The position numbers and the translations under genes were made by a program. A stretch of 64,000 nt of DNA from Chrysophaeum taylorii. Lineage: Eukaryota; Sar; Pelagophyceae; Pelagomonadales; Pelagomonadaceae. Within the stretch, counting starts at the first letter, position 1, and every line of letters starts with the position of its first letter. Below the pieces are notes generated by a model. That model did no database searches, was not told the origin of the DNA, and worked only from the letters and a program-made list of their open reading frames with translations. Shown here piece by piece: positions 39,767 through 50,934 of this stretch. The stretch spans positions 62,001-126,000 of the forward strand of contig JAQMWT010000484.1 in the NCBI GenBank assembly GCA_029834535.1. Reading direction: 5' to 3'.

Positions 39767-42700
39767 ATGGAGGAGCTCGCGCGCAGCGTGGTCGAAGGAC
39801 GCGTGGCGTTTGAGCGAGCCGTGGATGTCAATGTCCGCGGTGGCGACGCGGTCGCGCGACGGGAGAGGTTTGCACGGCTCGTGTTGGCCGAGCTCGAGGA
39901 GGGGCGATCATCATGTCGCGCGGCGTCGGCGGCGACGGCGGCGTGCGTCGCGCTTTGCGTGTTGCAGGATGCGAAAAGCGGCGAGGCGACCCGGCTCGCG
40001 CGGCAGTTTGTGCAGCTCGCCGAGGCCGCGACGCGCGGTCCAGCGACCGATGCGAAAAAAATGAGTCGGCGCGCAATAGGCTTACTGCGGGCGCGGCCCC
40101 AAGCAAAGGAGGCGGTGTTGCGCGCGGCCGAGCAGAACGGGTCGGCAACTGTGGCGCCAGCGCTGGTGGGTGCGGTTGAACTCTTCGTCGACCGGTGGCT
40201 CTCGCGCACCGACAACAACATCGAGGGCGTCGTCGTCGCGGTTCACGACGCACTCAAGCCAATGCTCGGCGTGTTGACCGAGACCAGCGGCGGCAAGCGG
40301 CGACGACCTGTTGCGAGGACCTCGCAGTGGGTCGAGAGCGTCGCGATGGGTCGCGAGGGCGCGCTGCGGCAGGCGACGCCGGCACTCGGCCGCTCCCTCA
40401 AGCGGTCTCCGGCTTCTGCGTCGCGCGTCTCGTCGCTCGTCGCCGCCGCCGGCGGGTGCGCGCCCGAAGACGCGGCCTCGCTCGCCGCCGCCGCCGTGGC
40501 GTCCACGGGAAACACGTTGAGCGTCTTCGAGGCGCTCTCCAAGTTTGGCGAGGCGGCCGTCGCTGCCGCCGTCGGCGCGATCAAAGACGCGCGATGGCCG
40601 GGCCTCGCGGCGTCGCTGGGCGCGCTCGCGACCGACGACGCGAGCGTCGAGACGGCCGAAAAAGCGGTGGGCTGCTTGCTGAAGAACGACGAGGCCGCGC
40701 TCGAGGCCCTGTGTGCGTGGGCACCGCGGCTCGATCCGTCGTCCTCCCTCGCGGTCGACGTCGCCGCGCTCGCCACGAAAGAACTCGAGACGACGAAGAA
40801 GCTCGGACCCGCGCTGCGACTCGTCGCGAGCGTCGTCGAACCTTGGGCAGCGTTGTTCAAGCCGGCGGACCTGGATGTCGCGATGACCAAGGCGCGGAGG
40901 AAGGCGACAATGTCGTCGGCGACGGTCGAGAGCCGGAGGGACCACGGCCTCTGCCTCTACGCGCTCGCCGTCCTCGCCGACGGCAAGCTCGACTGGACCA
41001 AGGACGAGGCGCTCGCCTTCGACGACGCCGACGACGATGATCTCGCACTCGTCGCTGCTTGTGGCCTGGCGCGGCTCACCAAGCTAAAAAACTGCCCGGT
41101 CGTGGCTCGGCGGAGAGCTTGGGCGTGTGTCGCGACCGCGGCGGGGTCGGCCGCGCCGCGCGTCAAGCGAGCCGCCGAGCGCGCCGTCGACGCGATCTCG
41201 TCGTCTTCGGGGCTCGTTTGTTTCTACCAAGCGCTTTGGACGCTGCTGGGCGATCGCACCAAGCCATTGAACTACGCCGAGGCCCTTCGAAACTGTTCCA
41301 AAGGGACGAACCTGGCGGCCAAGGCCGAGCGCGAGTACGCGGCGCTCGTGTGCCACCATCCTAGAACGACGCGCGCGGCGGCCGCGTGCCAATCTCTCTG
41401 GCACCGCGTGGTCGTCCACCGCGCGCAGCGGCAAGCACCCTCGTCGGACAACAACGGGGAACCGCTGGTGGATGCGCTCACCTCGGGCAACCGCGACCAA
41501 ATCGAGGCGGCGGCGCTCTCGCTGGAGGTGCTCTTCCACACGGCGCACTATCTCGGCGCGACGAACTATCGTCCCAAGGCTGCTGCGCTCGAGGCGCTCG
41601 CGTCGCACCTCGAGGCGACGCGCAAGCTCGCCGCGGAGGATCTCAAGGCCTACCTGGGTCGCATCCAGAAGGAAGAAGACGCCCCGGGCCTCTTTCTCAA
41701 ACCGACCACCATCTCCAAGGCGGCGAGCTCGGGATCCAAGGGAAAAAACGCGGCGGGGTTAAAGAAAAAGAAAGACGACACGTCGATGCTCCTTCAGGCT
41801 GCTGGCTTGAGCAGCAGCAACAACAACAACAAGTCAAAGACTAAACAGCAGGCTGCTCCTCCGAAACCACAACAAGAGAAGCACGAGTCGTCGTCGTCGT
41901 CGTTCGAGGCGGTCGTGGCGGCGGCGGCGGCGCGCGTCGCGGCCAAGGCGGCCAAGGCAAAGTCGCTGCTGCGAGCCGCGGAGCGCGCGGCTAGCCTGGC
42001 CCCCGACGCCTGTACCGAAGTGTGGCCCGGGTTCCTTTCTTCGATCGCGGAGACGGCGGTGGCGACTGCCGTGGACCTCGACGCAGCACTCGAAACGTCC
42101 GAGTTCGACGATTTGGCGACGGGCACGTGCGCGGAGCTCTACCGCGCGGCCGCGAGACCGCGAGCGCCACGACATCCGCGACAGACGGGCCGTGCGGTGG
42201 CGCTGGCCTTTGCACCCGCCAACACTAGAAAAGTGCAGTGGTCCGCCGACGACGAAGTTGCGGTCGCTGCCGCCGTCGAGGACGTCGCGGCCAACTTGAA
42301 GGGCGTGAAATCCCTGACGCCGCTCGCGAGGCTGGGGTCGCGCGTCGCGTGCGCCGCGCTCGAGCACTCGGCCGCGGCCCGATCTCGGCGGCCCAAGGCG
42401 GCCGTCGAGGCGCTCGGCACGATGTCCCACGTGCTTGGCATCAAGGCGCGCGCGGCCGCTCTGAAGGCGTTGGTCGTGACGTCGGCACGGAGCGGCGACG
42501 ACAAGGAGCCCGCGGCGGTCATCTTGTCGCTCTGCTGCAACGCGCCCGAGACCGACGCGCACGTGCTCGTGCCGCCGCTGCTCGGCGTCGAGAAGGGCGC
42601 CGTCGCCCCGCTGGGCGTCTTCGACGCCAAAGCGCGCGTTCGGTGCGGCGTGCTCGCTGCGTGCTTGATTCTGGTGTCGCGATGCGGCGCCGTGCTCGAC

Positions 42701-45700
42701 GTCGACCAGATGGTGTGCGTGTGGATCGCCTCGTTTTTCCGCGCCGAAGACGACGCCGCCGCCGCCGCCGCCGCCGACGAGATCCCTGATGGCGCCAATC
42801 TTATGGATGAGCTCTCCGACGTGTTCGCCGACTCGCGGGACCTCCTGCCGCGCGACGTCTTTGGGTGCCGGGGAGTGACCAAGGGTTCGGGCGCGACGGT
42901 CGACGCCAAAGCGCGAATGCTCGCGCGCGCGGCGTGGGCGCGCATGCTCGAAGACGGGCACCACCGGTCGTCGAAGGAGGAGGACGACGACGCCGGAGTC
43001 GTGGTGTGGATCGACGACAATTTCAAGGCTCCGATCGCTTCGGTGACGCGCGTCGCCCTTGTCGAGAACGACGACCCGGATGCCGACGACGAGTACGAGC
43101 GCGTCCGATCTGCCGCTCGCCGCGCGCTCGCGTCGCTCGCGAGCTCCCGGTCGTCTTCCGAAAAAGATAACGCCGCCACGATCACCGCGCACTTGCGCGA
43201 GGACTTCGACGCCCACGCACCCGACCAGGCCAATAAGCTTACGAAGCAGAAAGCAGTCGTCGCGGACGACGCCGATCCCGAGGCGTACCTCTCGCGGCCG
43301 CCCGACTACGATCCGGTCGCCGAGGCACGCGAAATGCGGGCGCTGCGCGACGCCGAGCAGCGCAAGGTAACGACCGACGCGCGGCGGCGCGAGCGCGTGG
43401 CGAAAACGTTGGCCGAATGCGTGCGAAGGATCGGCCGCGCGCCGGCGGATCTCCTCGGGTGGGCGCGCGCTCGGCTCGGCGATCCTGACGCGGACGCGCG
43501 CCAGGCGGTGCTCGACGTCGGCGCGGCCATCGTCGACGCCGACGTCGACGCGGCGCTCGACACGCTGTTCGCGCTGTCGCAAAAGTCCGAAGAGAAAAAC
43601 TCGACCATCCGCCTCGGCGTGACGGCTTTGCTCGGGCGCGCGGCCAAGAGCCTGGGCGAGGGCGACGGTCGCGTCGCCGACGTCGCCGACCAGCTCATTT
43701 CGGCGCTCACCTCGGCGGCCTCGGACGCGCCGGTCGTCGACAAGAAGAACAATAACACCAAGAAGATGGAGCGGACGGAGCCGTCTTCGTCTCACCAGGT
43801 GAGACCGCAGCGCAAGGCCAACGCGACGACGACGACGACGACGACGACAAAGACGGCTTCTCGGGACTTGATGTCGAACAAAGCGACGCCGATGACAGGG
43901 GCGGCGGCGATTACTGGAATGGTCGGCGCGGCGCCGGGCACGGGCAAAAAGATGTCGATGATGAACGTCAAGGCGGCGCAGGCAAAGCGGCAGGCGACGG
44001 TGCTCCGCGCCTCGCTGACGGAGTCGACCAAACGCAAGGCGTCGGCCGCCGAGCTGCAGCGGCGCCAGGCCGAAGGCATCCTCTCGGAAGCGTCTTCTTC
44101 GGCGCCCGTAGCCGGAGTGCGGTCGTACGAGGCGCTCGCGGCGGCCGACGAGGCCGCGCAACGGTCGATCGCCGACGGCCTCGTCCCGGTTGCCAAGTCG
44201 CTCAAAAAACAGGGCGAGCGCGGGGGCGAGCTCGTCGACCGGCTCGCCGGGCTTTGCTTTGGGGGCGGACTCGAGGGCAGCGCGTTGCGACGCAAGGGCG
44301 CGGCGCGCGGGCTCGCGGCGGCCGTCAAGGGCCTCGGCATCACGGCGCTCAAGCAGCGTGGCGTCGTGGGGAAGATCGAGGCGGCGCTCGACGAGGCGTC
44401 GTCGATCGACGACAAGCACGGCGGCCTCGTCGCCGTCGAATGTCTGGCGGAGCGCCTCGGCGTGCTGTTCGAGCCGTACGAGATTGCGCTCCTGCCGTCG
44501 TTGTTGCGGTGCTTTGGGGACGGCACCGAACTCGTGCGCGAGGCGGCCAAGTCGGCCGCTCGCAAGGTGTTCGAGGGCCTCTCGGCCCACGGCGTCAAGC
44601 TCGCGCTCCCGACGGTCCTCGAGGCGGCCGCGGGCGGCGAGCACGGCGCGACGCACTGGCGGCCGCGCGTCGCCGCGATCGGCATGCTCGGGACGGCCGC
44701 GCATTGTGCTCCGAAGCAGCTCGGCGCCGTGCTGCCCAAGGCCGTGCCGGCGCTCGCGTCGGCGCTCGGCGACACGCACCCCAAGGTCCGGGAGGCGGCC
44801 AAGGACGCGTTGGCCGACGTCGGCTCGGTTGCCAAGAACCCAGAAATCAAAACGCTTCGTGCCGAGCTTCTCGAGGCGCTCTCGGATCCGGCGCACGCGA
44901 CGCGCGGCGCGCTCGACGCGCTCTTGGCGCGCGAGTTCGCGCACACGCTCGACGCCCCGTCGGTCGCGCTCGTCGCGCCCATTATCCAGCGCGGGCTACG
45001 GGATCGGCTCGCCGAAACAAAGCGGCGCGCGGCGGTGGTGCTCGGTAATCTCGCGGCCATGTCGAGCGCGGCGGCCGACACCGTCGGCCCGCATCTCGCG
45101 TCGTTGCAGCCACTGCTCGAGGCGGCCGCCGTCGCCGACGCGCACCCCGACGTCCGGTTTTCGGCGGCGATGGCCCTCGCGCAGGTCGTCGGGTCTCTAG
45201 GGATCGGGCGCGTCCCTTTCGCCGTCGAGCGGCTGTGCAACGCGGCGCTCGCGCGCAGGGCGTCGTCTCCCGAGATCGGCGACATCATCGCGGTCAAGTC
45301 AACCGGGGACGGCGGGAGCGACGGCGGGCTCCTGGCCGGCGCGGCGTCGGGGAGCTCGGAGCGCGCGGGCGCCGCGCAGGCGCTCGCCGCCGTGCTGCGC
45401 GAGCTCGGCGACGCGGCCATCGCCGAGACGCTGACGCGCGAGGTCATCCCCATCTCGAGGCATGCGTCGGCCGCGGGCCGCGAGGGCGCTCTGTGGGTCG
45501 TGCGGTACGCGACCCGCGACGAGCAGTTCGACTCGAGCCTGGTGCCCGAGGCGCTCGCGGCCGTCCTCGAGGGCCTCGCCGACGACGCCGACCCCGTGCG
45601 CGAGACGGCGCTCGTCGCCGGCAAGCAACTCGTGCGCGCGCACGGCGAGACCGAGCTCCCCGTGCTGCTGCCGTCGCTCGAGGGCCGGCTCTTGGCGCCG

Positions 45701-47860
45701 ACCTGGCGAATCCGCGCGGCCGCCGCGACGCTCATCGGCGAGCTCCTGTACGTCGTCGGCGACGCCAAGCCCGTCGGCTTCTCGGAGCGCGACGCCGAAG
45801 CCGACGACGCTCTCGGCGACGAGGCGACAGCCGCCGCGATCGAGCGCGCCGTCGGCAAGGCCGCGTGGCGCAACACGCTCGCCTCCCTCTACATCGCGCG
45901 CCTCGACGCCGTCGCGGCCGTCCGGGCGGCGGCCCTCGACGTCTGGAAGACGGTCGTCCCCAACACGCCGCGCGCGCTCCGCGAAATTCTCGCGACGCTC
46001 GTCAAGCGCCTCGTCTCGATGCTCGCGCCCGACGACGCCGCCCGGGGAGGAACTGCCGCCGCCGACACCGGCCGCCGCCGGCGCCAAGCCGCGAAGGCGG
46101 CGCGCCGCGCCAGCAAGGCGGACGAGGCTGCTCGCTCTTCGTCGGACGACGAGGAGTCGGACTCGGAGGACGACTTGGGCGACGACGCGACGGCCGAGGG
46201 GCAGTGGGTCGCGTCCAGGACGGCCGAGCGGCAGCGGGTCGCGTCCAGGACGCTGGGGGACGTCGTCAAGAAGATCGGGGACCGCGTGATCCCCGAGCTC
46301 ATCCCTTTGCTGCGCGAGTCGTTCGACGCGGGGGACGAGGCGACGCGCGTCGGGGTGTGCCTCGGCCTGGCCGAGGTCGCGGCAGCCGCCTCCAAGCAGC
46401 AGGCGCTCGAGCACCTCGACGCGCTCGCGCCCGCGATCGAGTCGGCGCTCCTGCGGCCGCACGGCGAGGGCGGCTTCAGCGAAATCGTCATTTCGCACGC
46501 GGCGGTCGCCTTCCACGAGCTCCACGGAACCGTCGGGTCCGCAGCCCTCGAGGCGATCGTCCCCAAGATCCTCGCGCGACTCGAGGACGACGACGAGGAG
46601 GCCGCGATCGTCGCCGCTCGAGAAATATCGCGCCGCCGCGCGCGCGAGCTCCTCGCCGTCGTCGTCCCAAAGCTCCTCGCGACGCGCCCGCTCTCGGCGA
46701 ACCGCGCGCGCGCGGCGAGCGCGATCGCCGACGTCGCGGGCGCGCTGCTCGGGCCCTACGTCGGCTCGGTCGCCCGCGCCGTCATCGCCGACCTATCCGA
46801 CGACTCTAATTCTGCCGCTGACCTCCTCGTCGCGTGCGCGGCCGACGTCGCCGCGAACGCGGCCGTTTCTGGCGACGCCTCGAGCGTCGTCAACCAGCTA
46901 GCCTCGCCCTTCGCCTCCTCGCACCTCGCGCGCTGCGCCGCGACCGTCGTCGCGGCCTTCTTCGCGAACCTCGAACCGCGCCTCGCTCGCAGAGAGGACA
47001 GGCGCGCGCCGATCAACGAGGCCGCGCCGCGGCTCCTCAAGGAGCTCGTCGTGCTCCTCGCCGACCCCGACCCGGCCGTCCGCGCGCCGGCCGTATCGGC
47101 GATCGCGGCCTACTCGACCTCGACCCCCGTCGATCTTCAGGTGGACCACCTCGAGTTCCTTCGCGTCGCGCTCTCCTCGACCTCCTCGGACGCGCGCCTC
47201 CGCCTCAAGCGCGAGGTCCCCGTGCCCGCCATCTCCGAAGATCCCGCGGCCCTCGCCGCCCTCTTGCCGCCCTACCTCCACGCGCTTCTTCACGGTACGC
47301 CCGAAAAACGAGAGTCGGCCGCCTCGGGCATCGCCGAGCTCGTCGACCTCGCGACCGAGACCTCCCTCAAGAAACACGCCGTCAAGATCGCCGGACCCCT
47401 CATCCGCGTCGTCGGCGACCGCTTCTCCGCCGAGGTCAGAGCAGCCATCCTCAACGCCCTCGCCGCGCTCCTCAGAAAATCACCCCTTCTCCTCAAAGCT
47501 TTCGTACCCCAGCTCCAGGCCTCATTCAGCAAGTCCCTCCGCGACCCCGCCTCGAGACCCGTCAGATTGCGCGCCCTCGCCGGCCTCAAGCTCCTCGTCC
47601 CGCTCTCGCCTCGCCTTGACCCCCTCGTCGGCGACCTCGTTTCGCACGCCCGTCCCGACGACGACCCTGACGTCGCCCTATCCATGCTCCACGGCCTCGC
47701 CGCGGTATTCGCCAATCTCGCGTCGGGCAAAACCATCGGTGACGATGCCACCTCGCGAGCGACACGTCTGGCCGACTCTTTGAGTGATCACGACCTTCCC
47801 GCCCTTGCCGACGCGGCCTCCGCGCTCAAAGCCGCGATCGAATCTCGTCGCTTCCCTTAA
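39767..47860 (+). CDS. GCN1: GCN1, eIF2-alpha kinase activator (2697 aa)
   Basis: GCN1 is a giant HEAT-repeat protein that binds stalled or collided ribosomes and passes the amino-acid starvation signal to the eIF2-alpha kinase GCN2. The single-exon 2697-aa product is made of helical repeats throughout. The eEF3-like central part has QRGLRDRLAETKRRAAVVLG, then NLAAMSSAAADTVGPHLASL. The GCN2-binding C-terminal part has KKHAVKIAGPLIRVVGDRFS, then LLRKSPLLLKAFVPQLQASF. Length agrees with the family (about 2600-2700). Low-complexity insertions (Thr run near residue 1357, Ser/Asn/Lys near 680) and a 30-bp in-frame tandem duplication (46191-46250) are local additions. The strong GC bias makes long antisense open frames, which I treat as shadows. 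Confidence 0.95.
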   Translation: MEELARSVVEGRVAFERAVDVNVRGGDAVARRERFARLVLAELEEGRSSCRAASAATAACVALCVLQDAKSGEATRLARQFVQLAEAATRGPATDAKKMSRRAIGLLRARPQAKEAVLRAAEQNGSATVAPALVGAVELFVDRWLSRTDNNIEGVVVAVHDALKPMLGVLTETSGGKRRRPVARTSQWVESVAMGREGALRQATPALGRSLKRSPASASRVSSLVAAAGGCAPEDAASLAAAAVASTGNTLSVFEALSKFGEAAVAAAVGAIKDARWPGLAASLGALATDDASVETAEKAVGCLLKNDEAALEALCAWAPRLDPSSSLAVDVAALATKELETTKKLGPALRLVASVVEPWAALFKPADLDVAMTKARRKATMSSATVESRRDHGLCLYALAVLADGKLDWTKDEALAFDDADDDDLALVAACGLARLTKLKNCPVVARRRAWACVATAAGSAAPRVKRAAERAVDAISSSSGLVCFYQALWTLLGDRTKPLNYAEALRNCSKGTNLAAKAEREYAALVCHHPRTTRAAAACQSLWHRVVVHRAQRQAPSSDNNGEPLVDALTSGNRDQIEAAALSLEVLFHTAHYLGATNYRPKAAALEALASHLEATRKLAAEDLKAYLGRIQKEEDAPGLFLKPTTISKAASSGSKGKNAAGLKKKKDDTSMLLQAAGLSSSNNNNKSKTKQQAAPPKPQQEKHESSSSSFEAVVAAAAARVAAKAAKAKSLLRAAERAASLAPDACTEVWPGFLSSIAETAVATAVDLDAALETSEFDDLATGTCAELYRAAARPRAPRHPRQTGRAVALAFAPANTRKVQWSADDEVAVAAAVEDVAANLKGVKSLTPLARLGSRVACAALEHSAAARSRRPKAAVEALGTMSHVLGIKARAAALKALVVTSARSGDDKEPAAVILSLCCNAPETDAHVLVPPLLGVEKGAVAPLGVFDAKARVRCGVLAACLILVSRCGAVLDVDQMVCVWIASFFRAEDDAAAAAAADEIPDGANLMDELSDVFADSRDLLPRDVFGCRGVTKGSGATVDAKARMLARAAWARMLEDGHHRSSKEEDDDAGVVVWIDDNFKAPIASVTRVALVENDDPDADDEYERVRSAARRALASLASSRSSSEKDNAATITAHLREDFDAHAPDQANKLTKQKAVVADDADPEAYLSRPPDYDPVAEAREMRALRDAEQRKVTTDARRRERVAKTLAECVRRIGRAPADLLGWARARLGDPDADARQAVLDVGAAIVDADVDAALDTLFALSQKSEEKNSTIRLGVTALLGRAAKSLGEGDGRVADVADQLISALTSAASDAPVVDKKNNNTKKMERTEPSSSHQVRPQRKANATTTTTTTTKTASRDLMSNKATPMTGAAAITGMVGAAPGTGKKMSMMNVKAAQAKRQATVLRASLTESTKRKASAAELQRRQAEGILSEASSSAPVAGVRSYEALAAADEAAQRSIADGLVPVAKSLKKQGERGGELVDRLAGLCFGGGLEGSALRRKGAARGLAAAVKGLGITALKQRGVVGKIEAALDEASSIDDKHGGLVAVECLAERLGVLFEPYEIALLPSLLRCFGDGTELVREAAKSAARKVFEGLSAHGVKLALPTVLEAAAGGEHGATHWRPRVAAIGMLGTAAHCAPKQLGAVLPKAVPALASALGDTHPKVREAAKDALADVGSVAKNPEIKTLRAELLEALSDPAHATRGALDALLAREFAHTLDAPSVALVAPIIQRGLRDRLAETKRRAAVVLGNLAAMSSAAADTVGPHLASLQPLLEAAAVADAHPDVRFSAAMALAQVVGSLGIGRVPFAVERLCNAALARRASSPEIGDIIAVKSTGDGGSDGGLLAGAASGSSERAGAAQALAAVLRELGDAAIAETLTREVIPISRHASAAGREGALWVVRYATRDEQFDSSLVPEALAAVLEGLADDADPVRETALVAGKQLVRAHGETELPVLLPSLEGRLLAPTWRIRAAAATLIGELLYVVGDAKPVGFSERDAEADDALGDEATAAAIERAVGKAAWRNTLASLYIARLDAVAAVRAAALDVWKTVVPNTPRALREILATLVKRLVSMLAPDDAARGGTAAADTGRRRRQAAKAARRASKADEAARSSSDDEESDSEDDLGDDATAEGQWVASRTAERQRVASRTLGDVVKKIGDRVIPELIPLLRESFDAGDEATRVGVCLGLAEVAAAASKQQALEHLDALAPAIESALLRPHGEGGFSEIVISHAAVAFHELHGTVGSAALEAIVPKILARLEDDDEEAAIVAAREISRRRARELLAVVVPKLLATRPLSANRARAASAIADVAGALLGPYVGSVARAVIADLSDDSNSAADLLVACAADVAANAAVSGDASSVVNQLASPFASSHLARCAATVVAAFFANLEPRLARREDRRAPINEAAPRLLKELVVLLADPDPAVRAPAVSAIAAYSTSTPVDLQVDHLEFLRVALSSTSSDARLRLKREVPVPAISEDPAALAALLPPYLHALLHGTPEKRESAASGIAELVDLATETSLKKHAVKIAGPLIRVVGDRFSAEVRAAILNALAALLRKSPLLLKAFVPQLQASFSKSLRDPASRPVRLRALAGLKLLVPLSPRLDPLVGDLVSHARPDDDPDVALSMLHGLAAVFANLASGKTIGDDATSRATRLADSLSDHDLPALADAASALKAAIESRRFP
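46191..46250 (+). repeat. 30-bp in-frame tandem duplication within GCN1
   Basis: GCCGAGGGGCAGTGGGTCGC and the next ten bases are repeated at once with two changes, adding ten residues (AEGQWVASRT, then AERQRVASRT) in a charged loop after an acidic stretch. Confidence 0.9.
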
Positions 47861-48471
<611 letters not shown>

Positions 48472-48579
48472 AGAGCCCTTGATGATGGGCGATTGCGCTT
48501 GAGGCGAAAACAACAGTTCACCAGGCGAGCATATCTAAAACCCGCATTAATTTGTGGAAAAAGTCTTAACTACTAATCG

Positions 48580-48683
48580 ACAGATGTTTGTCTGTCTGTC
48601 TGTCTGTTTGTCTGTTTGTTTGTCCCTCGATTTAGGGTAAGGATCAGGTAGGCGCGAGAGTAAGGATCAGGTAGGCGCGAGAG
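48580..48683. repeat. TCTG/TTTG run and a duplicated 23-mer
   Basis: TCTG repeats with some TTTG (about 48583-48622) are followed by two exact tandem copies of a 23-bp unit, TAAGGATCAGGTAGGCGCGA plus GAG (48638-48660 and 48661-48683). Confidence 0.9.
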
Positions 48684-48689
48684 CCAGAC

Positions 48690-49236
48690 AGTGATCCTCC
48701 AAGCCGTCTACGGCGACCTCGCAGACTATTTCCACGACCCGCGGCGGCTCTTTCAGCGCGCCATTCTCACGCCCCGTCGAAACGATGTTGTCGATGCTGA
48801 CAACGCGCGCATGACCGCGGCCTTTTTTTCCCGGAGACGAGGCGTCGGAGTTCTTTTCGGCTGACTAGGCTGGGTCGGAAGACGACGCCTCGCTCTTTAC
48901 AGTAGAGTTTTCAACTCCCTGACAACCAACGGCATGCTGACTTTGAGCGCGCGCTTAATGTCTTCGCAACCTCGACCCGTCGCACGGCCACTGCAACGGT
49001 ACCAGATACATGATCGATCGTGTCGTTGTCACCGATGCTCCTCCAACCTGTATCCCTTAAGGCCCGCCTACGCCGAACGATCAACAAGAGCCAGGGCCAG
49101 ACGCCCCGCGAGGTCGGCGTCCTCTTTCCCAAGCCCGTCTTCTGCCACGTCCAGCTCTACGTGGCTCTCTGTCGATCGGCATCCCCGACGACTCCACCCT
49201 ACCCCACACGTGCTGCGCAATACCGATAAGCCCCCT
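48690..49236 (+). pseudogene. Helitron Rep/helicase C-terminal remnant
   Basis: Pieces in shifting frames follow the order of the Pif1-like helicase of Helitron rolling-circle transposons. They are QAVYGDLADYFHDPRRLFQR, then AILTPRRNDVVDADNARM (the RAILaPxNxxVdxiN block), NLDPSHGHCNGTRYMIDRVV (the LrNLDpxxGLcNGTRl block) and TINKSQGQTPREVGVLFPKP, then VFCHVQLYVALCRS (the INKSQGQT...VFsHGQLYVAlSR block). Several frameshifts separate them and the Rep part is absent, so this is a dead end fragment. Helitron 3' hairpins and CTRR ends were not identified. Confidence 0.75.
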
Positions 49237-49249
49237 CCCGGAGTCTACA

Positions 49250-49560
49250 CGCGCACTTTAAGTGAACTTACTGGGACCACTTTGAGATTGGGACTAGGTG
49301 AACTGAGTGACCAGGTGAAACTGGGACCAGGTGAACATACTGGGGTTTTTAGAGTAAAGGGTTTTAGAGTAAACTCAAAGGTTGGCGGCGCGTGCGGATC
49401 AAAGCAGCTTAGATTGGCGGAGGCGAGAGCGACGAGCTCAAAGGAGTTGGTGTGAGCTATGTGAACTTACTGACCAGGTGAACTTATATGAAACTTACTG
49501 GGATTAGGTGAACTTACTGGGGTTAGAGATTGGGACTAGGCGAACTTACTGGCCTGCACT
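49250..49560 (+). repeat. Cluster of short GGTGAACTTACTGGGA-type repeats
   Basis: At least seven variants of the 16-mer GGTGAACTTACTGGG(A/G) lie here, two groups separated by about 110 unrelated bases (49350-49455). Spacing is irregular (15-36 bp). It has no coding sense and no CRISPR-like spacing, and resembles a degenerate minisatellite. Confidence 0.75.
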
Positions 49561-50057
49561 TGTAGTTTATTACACTGTACCGAAAACTACTTGTAACTCT
49601 GGCAGCGTCGTGCAAGAATCCGTGCGCACGACTACGAAACGACCGTGACGTGCGTCCTGTGCCGCAATTCAGGGATAGTGGGAGGGCGTGCGCCGTGCCG
49701 TGTAGTCGCCAGGTGCTTGGTCTTAAGACGGTCTCACTCCGCATCAACCGCGACTTCATCGAATTGGCCAGAGCGAAGTAGGGGCACCTCCTGCACGCGC
49801 GCCTCAAGGACACTTCGGAGTTCCCCGTGGAGGCGAATGGAGATTTTCCCGAAGATCTTCCCGACGAGATTTTCGAAGATCTCTGGGCAGCGCACGCGGG
49901 TGACCTATAGCTATTTTCGCACGCTACGTCCGTGTCTGTGCCGTGCAGCTTTTTTGAGGGTGGACGGCCTCGCCGATCCGTGCGGATGTTCCGTGCTTTT
50001 CCAAATGGCATGGGCACGAAATGTGCCGGGCAGATTTTTTCAGTGTACGGGCCAGCC
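49561..50057. other. Intergenic, unassigned coding-like fragment
   Basis: Around 49735-49905 a plus-strand frame reads VSLRINRDFIELARAK, stop, then LHARLKDTSEFPVEANGDFP and EDLPDEIFEDLWAAHAGDL. It may be a piece of a mobile-element or host protein, but I do not recognise it. Confidence 0.25.
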
Positions 50058-50345
50058 CAGTGCGAGGGGCATAGGGTAATCCCAACGCCGAAGCGCGCGG
50101 GATCAGAATTACAGGGCGATCAGACGAGGGGCGCCGAATGAGGAGTCTGCAGAGGGTGATCATCAGGCTTGTCACTGTACAATGCGTAGACTGCAAAGTG
50201 ATTGCAGCTGACAGTTGACTTCGTCGTTAACTTCACCCTGCGTTCCTCGGCAAGAACCTTTCCCAATGCGAACGTTCCGTCTTTTAACCGGCCCGCACGG
50301 GAGGCGAGCATGTACCAACATACGCCGGGAGAAACCGATGACGCA
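50058..50345 (-). mobile_element. LINE 3' end, diverged (copy F)
   Basis: GGGCATAGGGTAATCCCAAC and the later CTTCGTCGTTAACTTCACCC and ATGCGAACGTTCCGTC match copy E (11733-12190) with many substitutions, in the same order and orientation. No TTAG tail is left and the coding frame is broken. It shows that the LINE family is spread over the window. Confidence 0.5.
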
Positions 50346-50934
50346 ATGTTACAATGAAGAAAAGGAGAAGAAAAATAGATACGCCATAGGAAACCCAGCG
50401 CCTGTGAATCCCTGCGCCGAAGTCGACGTAAGAAACAGCCAACGTCGACAAAAAAAAAAACATGCTTCGTGCGTGGTGGGTCACATCTGACAAAGTGCCG
50501 CCAAATTACTAAGGAAACGAACACCGCGCCTTGAGTAGGGGTAGTAAGATGCCTTCGAGGACACACAACGACATACCACCACTCCTTCCGTTTGTGCGTA
50601 AAAGCCTTTAGGACGCCCGTCCTTACATGGGCCTGCATGCCCGCGTTTTGCACTCCCCCCCCCCCAACTCTCAGCCGTCGACGTTGAAATACGCAGTATT
50701 CACACACCCCTCACCCTTTTAGCAGTCGACCTTAAAAGCTAAGAGCGCGCGCCGCGCAGGGAGGGAGGGAGGGACGTGGGGGAAGGGGGGGGGTAAAGCA
50801 AGCTGAGCGCAGCTCCTGCGATGATGACGGTGATGATTGATGATGATGGGGATGATGACATAAGAGGGGCCCCGATCCGTATGTCGGACAGTGATGTTCC
50901 AAAGATGAGGAGGGACGTCCAGTCGCACGCGAGA
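50346..50934. other. Intergenic; holds a minus-strand copy of the GTCGACTGCTAA motif
   Basis: Near 50712-50735 the minus strand reads TTAAGGTCGACTGCTAAAAG, then GGGTGAGGGGTGTGTG, a relative of the right-end repeat units. A purine run (GGGA repeats) at 50757-50795 and AT-GATG repeats near 50820-50860 follow. No gene seen. Confidence 0.45.

Noticed and set aside
41834-44944. Very long antisense open frame (1036 codons) opposite GCN1
   Set aside because: High GC third positions in the sense strand remove antisense stops. The product is Arg/Ala/His-rich with no domain.
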